A stretch of 64,000 nt of DNA from Diploptera punctata (GCA_030220185.1 JASPKZ010005708.1:818501-882500); one strand, 5' to 3'; positions 43,761 to 55,660 are shown, numbered from the stretch's first letter. Notes: generated by a model from the letters alone, not told the origin. Made by a program: numbers and translations.

Positions 43761-45180
43761 ATATGGAGTATGGAATGGTATGACATGCCTTAGTATGTCA
43801 GTTAAGGATTAGATGGAATCCAACTATTAAGAGCTAATCAAAAATTATTTCAAACTTGATATTTTATAAAATCTGTAAAATTGGTGAAAGATGATCAATT
43901 CCTTAAAATTTTATTTTTTAAATGTAATTAATTAGGCCTATATCCTAATAATTAGATTTCATCCAATATCTAATTAACATCTGAAGCCATCTCATTCCTT
44001 TCCTTATCTCCTATTTAATTTCCATCTGTATTATGAGTATCAAAAATATAAACAACTTTAACAACTGTAAAACAGTTATTTTTCCTTATCTCAAATTGCC
44101 TGTAAAACCAGATACATTTCTGTGGTTTAATTCATTTACTTCCTATATTCACATAGGCCTAAACATATTTGTCATTTGTGCTTTAAACATCAGGTTAATA
44201 ATTTTTTTGTTTAATTTTTTATGGGCATTTAATATTTAAGATAATCTCATCTGGTAATTGATTGTATTCGTTAGGATACATATTTATTTATATAAGTTTT
44301 ATATAAGTTTTGGCCTTTATATATATATATATATATATATAATCACTGAGTTAATTTTAATGATATTGCAAGATAAAGAGTCAGATGGAATAGAAGCTGG
44401 TAATAAAATTCAAACCCAGAATAATTTGCCTTCACGAATCAGAAGCTGATACCTTCAGAATGTGATTATCAATCGCTTCATTTTCAGACAGTTTGCTCGG
44501 TTGATAAATTATAAATGTGAAAGTTAAGAGAGTTGATAAAACCCCTGGATTAGGAACAGATCCATAAAAAAAGTTTGAGAAAGGAATGAGGAATTGTAAA
44601 CGACTTTTATGGCCTGGTGTAATTTGTTGCGAATTAACATTTTCTATACAAGGAATCTTAGACTGTTTGAACGAGTTGTCTCCATTCTAGATTGAAGGAA
44701 AAAAGGGGGAGGAGGCGAGAACGGTTTTATTAAGCTATTAAAGTCTTTGTGTCTTGTATTCGCCATCATTAGTCCATGTTCCAAGTCCAAGAAATAGCAT
44801 ATTTATACTTCCATTAAAACTCTGAAGATTAGCATTTGTTCAGAAAAACTGTTTAAGAAGCTATTATTTCTACTGTTTTAAATAGTGTAGGATCGAAGTA
44901 GCAGATTTTACTCAATCTGATTTATTTCTTTAAATAAAATAATTTGATACGTTGTTCTTTGGCACTGCCATCTATTTTGGCGGTCCAGGTTCGATTTACA
45001 ATGCTATAAGGGATTTTAAATTTACTTTTTTGGTGTGGATTCGTATTTCTTGTCTTCGGCGGTGGTCCGACACACTGCTAACCTCTGATCCAAGGATACC
45101 TGTTGTATTCCTGTCTGGTTCAGAGTTCCTAGTTCCTGCTTTCAGGGAACCGTCATATGACATTGGCTTTTAAATTACTC
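43761..45180. other. No gene seen; (AT)n at 44319-44341
   Basis: AT-rich. Small frames (44033-44239, 44258-44449, 44952-45173) lack motifs. A weak B-box-like caggttcgatttac near 44987 is isolated. Confidence 0.45.
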
Positions 45181-45186
45181 AGAGAT

Positions 45187-45517
45187 TCCATCCATAGTAA
45201 TTCTGCCCGAGGACAAGGTCTTTCACTGGAATCATAGCATTTCCATGCTAAGGTTTGTAGCTTTATTAGGCAATAATAGGTGTGGTAGCTTCCCGTTGCT
45301 TTCCACACGGGTGAAGGATGATGACGATGATAATGATAAGGATTATGATGGTCGGATGATTTTCGGCGACCGTTGGGCCCTAAGCGTCCTGACATTTATC
45401 TTACAGGTGAGGAAAAACCCCGAAAAATGTCACCTTGGAGCCTGTCCCGACCGGGAATCGAACCCGGGCCCGCTGCGTGTCAAGACAGCACTCTACCTCG
45501 AGAGCACTGCGGTGAAC
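45187..45517 (-). mobile_element. SINE-A, minus strand
   Basis: Complete minus-strand copy of the same subfamily as 38551-38847. The flanks cttagagatt (right) and ctcagagatt (left) are a probable 10-bp target duplication with one change. Confidence 0.9.
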
Positions 45518-45539
45518 TTAGAGATTAAGCCCTAGAAAT

Positions 45540-46033
45540 GGGGGGAGGTATTAAAAAGAAACAGTCTGGGAGGAAATAAACTGTCATATCTTCTAATCAA
45601 TCTATTTGTTACCTCGATTCGCTCGAAGAAAGCGTACGTCACATCATGCTGCTTAAAGGTAAAGGTCTAAATTTCTAAACGGATAATAATGTGCTGTATA
45701 CTTATTATTATTTATTATTTAAGAGCCTCACACTATCCCCCTGGCTTTAAGGCCCATATCCCCAAGTCTACTCTTGTCCCTATTTATTATCTAGTGTGAT
45801 ATCTTTGTTTAATTGATTATAATTTTGCAGAGTGTGGCTAGTTGAAACTTAATCTAAGGTGTTTACAGTTGTATTACATTATGGTTTCTTAATCTAATAT
45901 TGTTTGTTATACAATGTAATAAATAATAAACATAAGATGGAAGTATTAATCTTTTATCTATTTAACCTATACTTCATATTACAATTTATCAAGTATACAT
46001 ATTGATATAGTCTAAGTTCAAATTCTACTTATT
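45540..46033 (-). other. Probable 3' untranslated region of the R1-like LINE
   Basis: No coding content. It lies directly after the ORF2 stop in the sense of the minus strand. I cannot locate the exact 3' end of the element or a poly(A) tail here. Confidence 0.4.
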
Positions 46034-49000
46034 CTATCGTTGATTCCCTCGTCTTCTCTTCTCTTCTTCAGTTCGTGTGCATAGAGCTTTTTGGGTATAC
46101 TCCGCGATCAACTTGTATTTTATCTTTCTGCCATCAAGAACCGCAAAGGAGGAGTCCAGGCCTCGTTGCTGACGTGCACGGCTATTTCTAGGTGTCTTCT
46201 TCTGATAGCCTCGTGCTTGGTACAGCGGTATATCATATGACGCACGTCGTCTTCGTCTACGATCTGACAGTTGCATAGAGGGGAGTCGACAAGTCCTTTC
46301 TCGTGCAGTTTACCTCTAAAAGTCCATGTCCTGAGAGCAATTGTGTAATCGTGTGTGACGGCCTTATCCATGGCATTTTCATGCGAGTTTTCACGTTTGG
46401 CAGGAATTCGTATGTTCTGCCATGTATTTCGTTGTGCCAGCGCTGTTGCCATTTTTCTTGGAGATGGTCTTCAAGCATTCTTTTTGTGGCTTCTCGCCCC
46501 TCGGGCTCTTCGTACATGTCTGGTATAAGGATAAGGTCGTCAATGACTACAGGTTTATTGAGTCTCAGGCAGTATAGGTGTATCCTTTTTTTCAGGTATA
46601 TATCAATTGGTAGGACACCCGCTATTACTGGCAACGCTGCTATGGACGTAGTTCTATAGGCTTAACTGACACGAATGAGGACATGTCTCTGGGCTTAGAA
46701 AAGAGTTCTCCGATGTCGCTGCTTTAGGTTTCTAGCCCATCCGTGGGCGGCATATGCGCAGATCTGTTGGAATAGGGCTTTGTATAGTGTCATGAAATTG
46801 ATGGCACTGAAGCCCCAACTCTCTCCACCTAATCTTGCCATGGCGTTGAAAAGGTTCTTCGCGGTCTGTGTGACATTCGTTATGTGCCGGTCAATTTTTA
46901 ACTTCGTTTGTAGCGTTACCCCAAGGTACTTTATTTCGCTTTTGAATCTATTGTTATGTAGCTTCATCATTGGAGCTCTGCGCTCGTTGAGGTTGCCCTT
47001 TAAGAGCATTCCTGTGGTTTTGTTTTTCGATATGGTTAACTTATGTTTGTCAGCCCAATTTTGTATTAAGTTCATGGTTTCTTGTCCTCTCTCTTCTATC
47101 CGTCTTCTGGACTCTCCTCGTATCACAACAACCAGGTCGTCTGCGTAGGCGATCGGCTGTCCGTACGGGAGGGTTTCCAGGATCAGCAGAAGTTCATCGA
47201 GGACAAGATTCCAGAGGCAGGGGCCGAGAACAGATCCCTGGGGGCATCCCAGTTGAACTTCTTTTGTAACGATGTGTTCGTTGTCGATCAGGCTAACTGT
47301 TCGCCCTCTGAAGTAATCTGTGATGGTTGCGTATACGTTCTTGGGGCAGTTCCTTCTTTTTAATGCACGTAGAATGCTAGGCCACCATAGTACGTCGAAA
47401 GCTCCTTCGAAGTTGACGAAGATTTCTATGGCGATTTTTTCTTCTGTTTCGTGCACTGTGTCGAAGAGTTTGGTTATGGCATCTTCTGTCCCACAGCCTG
47501 GTTTGAATCTGTATTGGTAATTCGACGCCTGCAATTGTAGGGTTTCTTGCATTTGCTTTCGAAGAACCTTTTCATACATCTTACCCAGTACTGGTAACAG
47601 GCAGATTGGTCTATACGATCTGGGATCTGTTGGATCTCTTTCACCCATTTTCAATAGAATTTTTATCTGACCATGTTTCCAGGCGTTTGGGAAAACGCCA
47701 TGTTTGAGGCAGGCATTGTAGAGGTGGAGGAGTTTATGTTTTAGGATGTTCCAACCTTGTTTGATCATTTCTGCGCATATGTTGTCAACACCTGGGGATT
47801 TGCGGTTCTTTACGCTATCTTTGATTATCTCCAGATCTATTATGTCTATATCTCCTGCATCTGGTGTTTCAGGAGGGGTTCTTACGTATTCAATTGTGGC
47901 CGCCTGTTCTTCTGTGTCCAAATCTTGAAGGTCGTCACCAATTAGTTCATCCATTAGATGGGTGCCTGTTTCAACCCAAGATTTGGTGTAGCCATCTGGT
48001 GATGTTATGGCCGTTAGGACTTGATTGGGGTGCAGTTTCTTTGATAGGAGTTTGTATGCAAGGCCCCAGGTGTTTTCTGTAGCTTGGCGTGTTAAATATT
48101 CATGCCAGCTTTCCTTCTTTGTGGCTTTAATGGCATTTGTGTATATGCTCCTAATGGTTCTGCAAGCCTGTTGTTTTATGTTTCGGTCTTCGTTCCTGGC
48201 TGTTTGGCAGTCCTCGCGTGCTGAATATGTCATTCTTTTGAGATCAGTTTAGGGTGGGAGTCCACCAAGGTACCAGTCTGCTGTGTGGTCTGCGCCGAGG
48301 AATAGTGGCATTAACCGCAGCTTGTATTGCTTTTTTGCACTTTTGCGATGTAAGGGAAGATGTCCTGTTTGTTTTTTTATGTCTTGTATTGTAGTGATTT
48401 GTTCTGCTAGGATGGTTTCGTATTGTTCCCCAGTTAGCTCTATTTGTATTTTTGTTATATGTTTTTGGGTCTGTGGATGTATTTGGTGTCTGTGCGGGTT
48501 GGGTTCTACCTCAAATTATATTACAACATGACTGTGCAGTGGTGATGTTACGGAGTGTCTTCCACCCTTGCAACCGGCATGCGACCCGAGGGGACGCTAG
48601 GGTCACATCAATGTGGGATCTTCCTGTTCCGTGGAAGTATGTAGGTCCAAGATAGCCGTCGTTCATGATCTCAAGATTCATTTCAGCAGTGAAGTCTTCC
48701 ATTTTTCTTCCATTGTTGTCCGTGTTAGGCGCAACCCATAGACTTGACTTAGAGTTGCAGTCCGTGCCTTTTATAATTGCCTTCCCTGTACATTCAGTGC
48801 AGATTGTTCTTAATTCTTCTATGGACTGATCCACTGGGATGGAATACTGCATGTACGTGGAGACGATTATGAGGTTCTCGTTTTGGACTTCTTAGTTCTA
48901 TGACAACGGTATGAGGGGTACACAAATGCCTTATGTGAAGTACCGTGAAGTTCTTATTAAGGATAACAATGGCAGCCCATTGTATATGCTCTGGTAGGTT

Positions 49001-49176
49001 TCCAGTCACAACCGTTTCAGCTACTCCGAAGCCATTGATTTTGCCGCGAAGACTATATTGGTTCTTGTAGTAGTAGTAAATCAACTACAGTTTCTTTTGG
49101 CCGAAGTCCTCATTTCATCTGTTGTGTGACGGGCCCTGCCCAGGTTGGCTTGCCAGATTTTGATTGCCTTATCCAT
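46034..49176 (-). pseudogene. R1-like ORF2: endonuclease-reverse transcriptase pseudogene
   Basis: ORF2 would nick DNA and reverse-transcribe its own RNA. It starts MDKAIKIWQANLGRARH (ATG at 49176-49174). The endonuclease text includes IIKGTDCNSKSSLW, MNLEIMNDGYLGPTYF and GRSHIDVTLAS, but the expected Ser-Asp-His triad segment is lost (TTAQSCC). An in-frame stop precedes the 512-residue RT piece (48233-46695). In that piece: KSPGVDNICAEMIK, YRPICLLPVLGKMYEK, motif A VNFEGAFD with Asn 274 in place of the catalytic Asp, GCPQGSVLGP (329-338), and YADD intact (363-366). After a frameshift the C-terminus holds CNCQIVDEDDVRHMIYRC and ends at 46034. The GCPQGSVLGP and endonuclease wording is typical of the R1 clade. 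Stops, shifts and the Asn make it dead. Confidence 0.88.
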
Positions 49177-49224
49177 AGTTGATCCTTTCTGTTCTCGTTT
49201 TGCGGAGTTCGCATTTCAATTCTG

Positions 49225-50891
49225 GACATGCATTGTCACGTGTGTCGTGCCTACGGGTTTTCCCTAGTCTTTTGCACACTGCGCATTGCGGTCCTTCTTG
49301 CTTTTTGGGGCATTATTTCTTGGTGTGAGTCAGTTTTGTGCGCAATGACCGCAATAGACTCGGTTGCTCTGCAGTACTTCACTACGTTCCCGAACCCTTG
49401 GCATTTATAGCATCTTGTGACTTCTAAGAAGTCGTCAATAGCGGGAGCTTTTAAAGTCAATATAAAGTCCGCCTTTCGACAGCAACAGTTGTCTTAGGCG
49501 TGGTTCGACTTCGCAGACCCAATGTTCTTTATGTTCTTTTCTGCTTAGTTTAAATTTAGGCGTTAGCTGGTTTTTGAGGTCTGTGCTGTCTTCTTGCATG
49601 TTCTGCGATAGCATGGCACTGATCACTTGATCGGTACTTAGCTCCTTGGGGATATCATATATTATAATTCTTGGATTTTCTTTCCCAATGACTTCGGCTG
49701 TCAGCCCTACTTCTTTTAGTGTCTTATGTTTTGTAAGGTCCCGCGCCGTAGCCGAGCGGTTAAGGTAGGAAGCCTTGGCGCAGAGCTACGGGTATTGCGC
49801 TGGTTCGAGTCTCCATGGGGGAAGAAATGTTCTCGTGGTATTTCGGCCAGTATGGGACCGGTGCCCACCCAGCATCGTGAGGCAATTGGGTAGCTACAAT
49901 AAGTAGCGGCTCCAGGTTGAGGAACCAGCTATAACGGCTGGAGGACTCGACATGCTAAGCACATGTCACCCCTACACTGGCTGTTGATCATCTACCTCTG
50001 TGATTGACACATGTGGATGTGAAGGGCCAGCAGCCGGCTGGTGAAAGGGCAACCGCTGTAAAGTGGAAAGACTCTCAATCGGAATCGGAATGTTTTGTAA
50101 GTGCTGTAGCTTGTTAGACTGTCGAAGTCTGTACTCGTAGTTGCCCTGCCGCTGTGGTTCGATGCCGTACTATTTGCCATCCTTCGTTCACCGGGTTGAT
50201 GGCATCTTTAACAACTTCAGGGGCTATTCCAACTCCCGGGTTGGCTCTAATGATTATTGTTTTCTTTTGTGTTTGTTTTTCGCCATTGGTCGCCTGTGAT
50301 ATGACCTTCCTCGCGGTTTGGACGTACGTTTCCGGTTTGTGAGCTGGTTGTTGTACTTGTGGTCTTCTCACCAGCTGCCTAATTTCATTGACTGATGTTT
50401 CTAGATTGTCTAGTTTAGTGACTGTATTAATGACGAGTTGTCCGTTTGGAGTTGCTCAATCTTCTTTGTTATAACGGTGATGAGGCTAATCATCTCGCTT
50501 ATTCTGGGTTGTGCGTAGGCTACTGTTTTCGAGTTTGTTCTCGTAGCAATATGTTCTTTGACTTCCAGGCATATACATACGAGTGCCTCCTCGTCCCTTT
50601 CGGGCTCCTCAGGTGTATAGCTCTCGTTTGTGTTTCTTGTTGCTTGTTCTTGCAGTTCGTTTATTGTTCTGGTGGTTTCTGGGTGATCTTGCGGTTTGTT
50701 AGTATTATTTACTTATTTCGAGATTTTTTTTCTGTTGTATTATTCTTCTTGCTTGGTGTGCGTTCGCTCCCTCTGAGCGACGTTTTGTCTTTCAGTAGTT
50801 CTGCGAGACGTCTTGTTCTCATGGAGCTGAGATGAATTGTCGTTGCTGGACTCATCTGAGGAACTGCTACTGCTGTATCTTTGTTTGTCAT
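49225..50891 (-). pseudogene. R1-like ORF1 (gag-like) pseudogene, split by SINE-C
   Basis: ORF1 proteins bind element RNA. Pieces in order: start MTNKDTAVAVPQMSPATTIH (50891), MRTRRLAELLKDK, then QTQKKTIIIRANPGVGIAPE and VVKDAINPVNE (50.3-50.1 kb), then the SINE-C insertion. Next are TPKFKLSRKEHKEHWV and LDFLEVTRCYKCQGFGN-type text (49.4 kb). The zinc knuckle reads CYKCQGFGNVVKYC, with Val at the normal His position. Multiple frame changes are present. ORF1 ends close upstream of the ORF2 ATG, as in R1-clade elements. Confidence 0.8.
49738..50089 (+). mobile_element. SINE-C, full length, inserted in the R1-like ORF1
   Basis: The best SINE-C copy: head cgccgtagccgagcggttaa (A box), B box tggttcgagtctcc, atgggggaagaaat, tttcggccagtatggg, tacaataagtagcggc, gtcacccctacactggc. 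It ends aaagactctcaatcgg(aatcgg). A 12-bp duplication atgttttgtaag lies at 49726-49737 and 50090-50101. It inserted opposite to the LINE's sense, after the LINE was in place. Confidence 0.95.
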
Positions 50892-51755
50892 TACCTGTTT
50901 TTGTTCTACTAGGCTGGTTTGTTTTCTTTTGTTTATGTTGAGTTACGATTATTCGTTTTTGACGTGTATATGAATCGCGCTTGAATACGTCCCAAGTTGT
51001 ATCGTTGTTGCTTAGGTTTATGGTGATCGCTATTGGATGATTATTATTTATTTATTTATAATAAGGTGGTGTGGGATTGATTAATTTATGAGAGTTAAAT
51101 AATGTTAAATGAGTGAAGTACCGGTATTAATTTTTTATGCACTTTCCTGTATGGAGCACGTGGTGTCTGCTGCTAATTCAAGATGGCTGCTTACTGGTCT
51201 GCTGTGTATGACGAGGAACCACGTGGTGATGAATCTATTATGGCTGTACCATGCTGCTTCCGGCTTCTTGTGAAGATGACAATATGGCCGCCGTGCGTTG
51301 TATCCATAATCCTTATTAGCACGTGATGTGCCGATCAGTATAACCTTTTGTTCGCTAATTTGTTCCCTAATTGTTCTAGATGTTGTATATACTTATTTTA
51401 TTGGACGTTTTATTAATATTTATTGTTTTTTGGGGTTTGATGATGCCTAATATGGTTTCTTGTTGATTTCAATTACCGACCACGTGGTGCCGCGTACTGT
51501 ATACTATAGGATATTTGGCCTTGCTTTACGGCTCATGGTCACGTACTTCTCATCCCCATAACTATTTGAAGGGGTTGTTCCTTTCAGTAGCCGTTCCTTA
51601 CGACAACATGAGCTTTCTGTCACTGTTGTCCGTGCGAAACGCATTCAGTTCTACATGTCATTAGCCCATAGCAGGTTTGACAGTTGATTGAAGGCCAATA
51701 TCGTAAATGTATCTCATTCTTTCACTACATGACCTTGAGCGGTAAAGTAAAACAA
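50892..51755 (-). promoter_or_regulatory. Putative 5' region of the R1-like LINE with four CACGTG motifs
   Basis: Upstream of ORF1 in the minus sense. It contains CACGTG at 51157, 51220, 51320 and 51481, three of them in the longer form CACGTGGTG. It also has aagatggctgc (51180) and atatggccgccgtgcg (51283). It is less AT-rich than the surroundings. A promoter role is inference from the clustering. Confidence 0.4.
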
Positions 51756-51759
51756 AATG

Positions 51760-51760
<1 letters not shown>

Positions 51761-51821
<61 letters not shown>

Positions 51822-51838
51822 CTCCCTCCCTCCCTCGC
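51761..51838. repeat. (CT)n microsatellite with CCCT extension
   Basis: About 30 CT units with one interruption, followed by (CCCT)n-like text. Confidence 0.96.
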
Positions 51839-52136
51839 TACCTCCCTATAGTTGGTATCCTGAAGGGTATGCATATTGAATGATTAATACCTAAAGTAGC
51901 ATAAGTAGAGAGTAAAATTGGTACTTGAGCTGAAATTTGCTCTGAAGATCTCCAGGTTGTTCGTAACATGCAAGATATCGTAAACTATGACTCACTTAAA
52001 TAAGAAAACTGAACTGCGATGACGGTTTGATAAGTTTGTATTGTTTACATGAAAAAATAAATAAAACTCTTTCAAAGAACTATAAGTACACGTCACGGCC
52101 GTCAATTAAAAAAATAGAAGTCTGAGAATAATCTTG

Positions 52137-52179
<43 letters not shown>

Positions 52180-52365
52180 TAAAAATGAGGAAACCCTGTT
52201 CAAGGTACAATATTCTTTTTTGCAAGTGACTGTGGGTTACTTATATAAAAAATCAGCCAACATCTCCTTAACCGTATCTGAAAATGTGTCGGTAGAATTC
52301 ATGTACACTTAGGATACCTGAATCAACCCAAAATTATAATATATAAAGATACTTAGTTAGTACGA
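51839..52365. other. No gene seen; (TA)n at 52139-52177
   Basis: AT-rich with one TA tract of about 19 units. Nothing else. Confidence 0.5.
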
Positions 52366-52369
52366 AGAA

Positions 52370-52505
52370 TTAGCAGAACAAGAATACCGCGTCAAATCCA
52401 AAATTACCAGCCACTAGGCAAGAGATCTTTGGGCAGACCCTTCAAACTTTGGATTGAGACCGTAACAGACCACTAGGCCTATCACATGAAATGAACAAGA
52501 AGAAA
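52370..52505 (+). pseudogene. LINE 3' tail
   Basis: The frame reads PLGKRSLGRPFKLWIETVTD, then H and a stop, followed by gcctatcacatgaaatgaac and (AAG)-rich text. It matches the minus-strand tail at 39378-39488. Confidence 0.75.
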
Positions 52506-53281
52506 ATAACTTGGTTAACAAGCCATAAAGAGCTTTGGGAGCATTGTACTAAGGATCCTAATTTCTTCGACTTTCTCATCGACCGTGTATGCCCTCAGGA
52601 AGTGTATCATTACTAATTTTATATGAGGCTGAGTGGCTCTAGGAATATTCTGAAATATGAATGAGCTGTAAAAATCTCACTCTTCTATTGCGCTGGCCGG
52701 GATTAAACACGGGTTGACCAGGCTATAGTCAGACTCCTAGCCGCATCAACTCTTTGGTTTGCATCAAACGTGTTAGTCAGGATGTTGTATTAAACATGTA
52801 GTACAGTAAAACTTGTTTAATCTGGAACATGAATAATGCGGAAATCTGTCTAATGTGAACAAATTTATTGGTCCCGGAGAAATGATAGTAATATTATGTG
52901 TATTTATTTTGTATAAAACGGAATCTGTCAAACGCGGAAACGGAAGGATATTTCTACACAATTCATGAAAAATCTTTATAAGGCGGAAAGACTGAGAGAG
53001 AAATAAATTAGTTTCCATTTCATTGAATTCCCCTTAGGCGAAATAACAATAAAGGATGATTTCTGCCGCCGGGTAAAGTAGATTTTCAACCTGTATCTGA
53101 AATTTTCTCTCGGCCTCACTGCACACCCGGTATGCGAAATACAGATTTGTTTAACAAATATTTGGCGTGTGACATGTCTTACAAATAACCAGTGCACTGT
53201 AAAATTTTAAATTAGTTTAAGATCTGAGGCCGATTGTTTACGTATCTTTCACAGGTAACGTTATGAATTTCCGGAATAAAG

Positions 53282-53813
53282 ATGGCTAAATCGTATGCAT
53301 CATTATCATTTAAAAAAAGGTGAAAGTGATTGAAGATAAAGAAAAACAAACTATCAGTACGCGAAATAATGTCTAAATTTAAATGCTGAAAACCCCAAGT
53401 TTGTGAGATTAGAAAACAAAGAAAAAATAATTAATGAATGGATGCAAGGAAATGGTCAAACGAAGAGGAAAGCAAAATAAATAAAAAATAATTAAAATAA
53501 ATTGAGAAATCATAGAAGTTGTGTGGTATTGTTTTACAAGTGAACGATCAAAAATCTCCAAATTTCCGGACCGATGCTCTGAAGTCAAGCTCTAACTGTT
53601 GCTACATCCCTAGACAATAACGATTTCAAGACATTTTCAGGTTGGCTGTACAGTTTTAAAAGACGACACAATGTAGTGTGGAATTAAAATTTGCGGGAAA
53701 TCAAAGGATGTGGACGAAAGTACAGTTAGTGAAAGGAAACCGAAACTGCATACTTTTAATTTCGGATACGCGCCTAAGAGACATGTTTAACGCTGACGAA
53801 ATGGGCTGTTTTT
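53282..53813 (+). pseudogene. Tigger/CENP-B-type transposase N-terminal pseudogene
   Basis: Starts MAKSYASLSFKKR (ATG 53283), then LSVREIMSKFK (first HTH). The second, CENP-B-type domain is rebuilt across frames as SKISKFPDR, HFQVGC, KDDTM, ICGKSKDVDESTVSE and KPKLHTFNFGYAPK. It then reads FNADEMGCF (shifted frame) at the point where a Tigger transposase has its first catalytic Asp (ADE.G.F). The TTP copy 2 begins immediately after gggctgttttt. Stops and shifts are frequent. Confidence 0.8.
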
Positions 53814-55040
53814 ACACGCTTTATATTAGCTTGACCTGTATCTATCTATCTATCTATGTAACGGAATCTTTCAATGCGATTTTCACCCACTTAAAATCAT
53901 CGTATCGACTTGAAACTTTGTATACTTTTAGAGGACCCGTGACAATACAATAATTTCATATTTATTTTCTAAATTCCTGGCCATAATCATCAGAAAATCA
54001 AAAAACGTGTTTTTGTATCAATGTAACGGAATCTTTCAACGCGATTTTCGCCCACTTAGAAACATTGGATCGACGTGAAACTTTGTATATGTGTAGAGGG
54101 CCCGTGACAATACAATAATTTCATATTTATTTTCTGAAATCCTGGGCATAATCATCAGAAAATAAAAAAAAAGTGTTTTTGTATCAATGTAACGGAATCT
54201 TTCAACGCGATTTTAACCCACTTAGAAACATTGGATCGACTTGAAACTTTGTATACGTGTAGAAGACCCGTGACAATACAATAATTTCATATTTTGTTTC
54301 TAAAATCCTGGCCAGAATCATCCGAAAATTAAAAAAACGAAAACTGGTATAATAGGTTGGGGACTTGTCGAGTCTTTAGTCAATCGTTGTAAGAGCTCAG
54401 TTGGTAGAGCAGTGAACTCTTAGTGGTATATAGTTTCAGTAATCCATACGTCGCTGGTTCAAATGCGACTGGGAGGGTTTTTTTTATAGAAGAGTATTAC
54501 TTCTGGCTCATACTACAAAAGTATCGAATTTGAAGATATTTACATTTTTATCTTATTCTGTAAAATATTAAAAATAAAAAATAAATGATAGTTTTAAAAA
54601 ACTAAAAGAACGCTCTTTATTAGAAAACTAAAAAATGAAAAATAATTTTAATTTCCAGTACGCTTGGGATAAAATAAAGTGGTGAACAAAAAAATCATCT
54701 CCAACACATATAGAATAAAATTAGAGTTATCAACAAAAATAAAATAATTTTACCATCAAAAGCGTGGGGTGATTTTTATGATTTTTACATTTTCTTCTTA
54801 GAGAGCTTACTTTTAGCAATATCTGTTTATAATCAAATATATTAATTGATATAGAGCACCCCACGCTTTGATGGTACAATTATTTTCTTTTTGTTGATAA
54901 CTGTAATTTTATTCTATATATGTTGGAATTGATTTTTTTGTTCACCACTTTATTTTATCCCAAGCGTACTGGAAATTAAAATTATTTTTCATTTTTTAGT
55001 TTTCTAATAAAGCGTGTTCTTTTAGTTTTTATAACTATCA
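53814..55040 (+). mobile_element. TTP composite repeat, copy 2, nested in the Tigger-like element
   Basis: acacgctttatattagcttg, a short TATC tract, then three tandem units starting tgtaacggaat at 53857, 54022 and 54188 (165-166 bp). A tRNA-like segment follows at 54386-54477. The foldback at 54579-55040 has arms of about 190 bp and a loop of about 85 bp (gatttttatgatttttac ... ttgatatagag). The inner arm edge is caaaagcgtggggtg / caccccacgcttt(t)g. Confidence 0.88.
54386..54477 (+). pseudogene. tRNA-Tyr-like pseudogene in TTP copy 2
   Basis: Same layout as the other two copies, but with an extra T in the anticodon region (gaactcttagtgg) and changes in the T-arm (aaatgcgactggg). It is the most degraded of the three. 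Confidence 0.55.
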
Positions 55041-55498
55041 TTTTTTTTTTGTGCATACAAATCGCTCGAATATACTGCACTTCACTTTTCAACGCCAGCG
55101 GAACTACAATGAATCCAAATACGTAAAAAGACATACATGGTATTCTATAATCCCAGATTGGTTAATCATTTTTTGTTTTTTATAATGCGGAATTTTGTAT
55201 AATGTGGAAAAAATCGACCCATGCGATTCCGCTTTGAACAAGTTTTACTGTAGTTTGATTAGTTAGTGAACTTGAGTTTAGTTTGTGTTTAAGACTCTCG
55301 TAAAGAATTTGCAAGGAGTATCATACGGTACTATTGTCCCGATAAGCTAAACAATAGCTGCTAGCTAACAGTACTGTCACCTTCCTTAAATGAATTAACA
55401 GGTTTAATAAAGGCTTCAATATAAATAAATTAATAAACATAACTAGTAAGAAATAGTTTCATTTTAGACTAGAACCATTTTTGTTTATACTATATCAC

Positions 55499-55660
55499 GT
55501 CCATCGCTGTGGACTTGAGGCGCTGCCGCCTTGTCAAGCAGCGGGCCCGGGTTCGATCCCCTAGGTGAGGTTTTTATCGGGGTTTTTCCTCACCTGTAAG
55601 ACAAATGTCAAGAAACTTTAAGGCCCAAACGGTCCCCGAACGTCATAATCATCATTCACA
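55499..55660 (+). mobile_element. SINE-A head and body, fused to SINE-E 3' body
   Basis: SINE-A text runs from tccatcgctgtggacttgag (part of the A-box region deleted) through gggttcgatcccct and ggcccaaacggtccccgaa to catcattcac. At about 55663 the sequence changes to the SINE-E 3' body. Confidence 0.82.

Larger units (their letters stand above)
46034..51755 (-). mobile_element. R1-clade-like LINE, long copy with both ORFs
   Basis: From 51.7 kb leftwards: a probable 5' region with E-box motifs, ORF1 with a zinc knuckle, and ORF2 with an APE-type endonuclease, reverse transcriptase and C-terminal Cys/His motif. The 5' limit is uncertain. A (CT)n tract at 51761 may lie at or beyond it. This is the longest LINE copy in the window. 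A SINE-C insertion interrupts ORF1. The long plus-strand frames over this region are shadows. Confidence 0.85.
52804..55250 (+). mobile_element. Tigger/pogo-like DNA transposon carrying TTP copy 2
   Basis: Terminal repeats CAGTAAAACTTGTT (14 bp perfect at the ends), with TA duplications at 52802-52803 and 55251-55252. The length is 2447 bp, of which about 1.23 kb is the inserted TTP composite, so the host element was about 1.2 kb. It includes the transposase N-terminal half at 53282-53813. The rest of the transposase is missing even outside the insertion, so this was an internally deleted copy. Its left about 480 bp recurs inverted at 62715-63183. Confidence 0.88.

Noticed and set aside
46303..48655. 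Many plus-strand open frames of 60-122 codons between 46.3 and 48.7 kb
   Set aside because: They lie antisense to the R1-like ORF2, whose minus-strand product has clear RT and endonuclease motifs. The plus-strand products have none.
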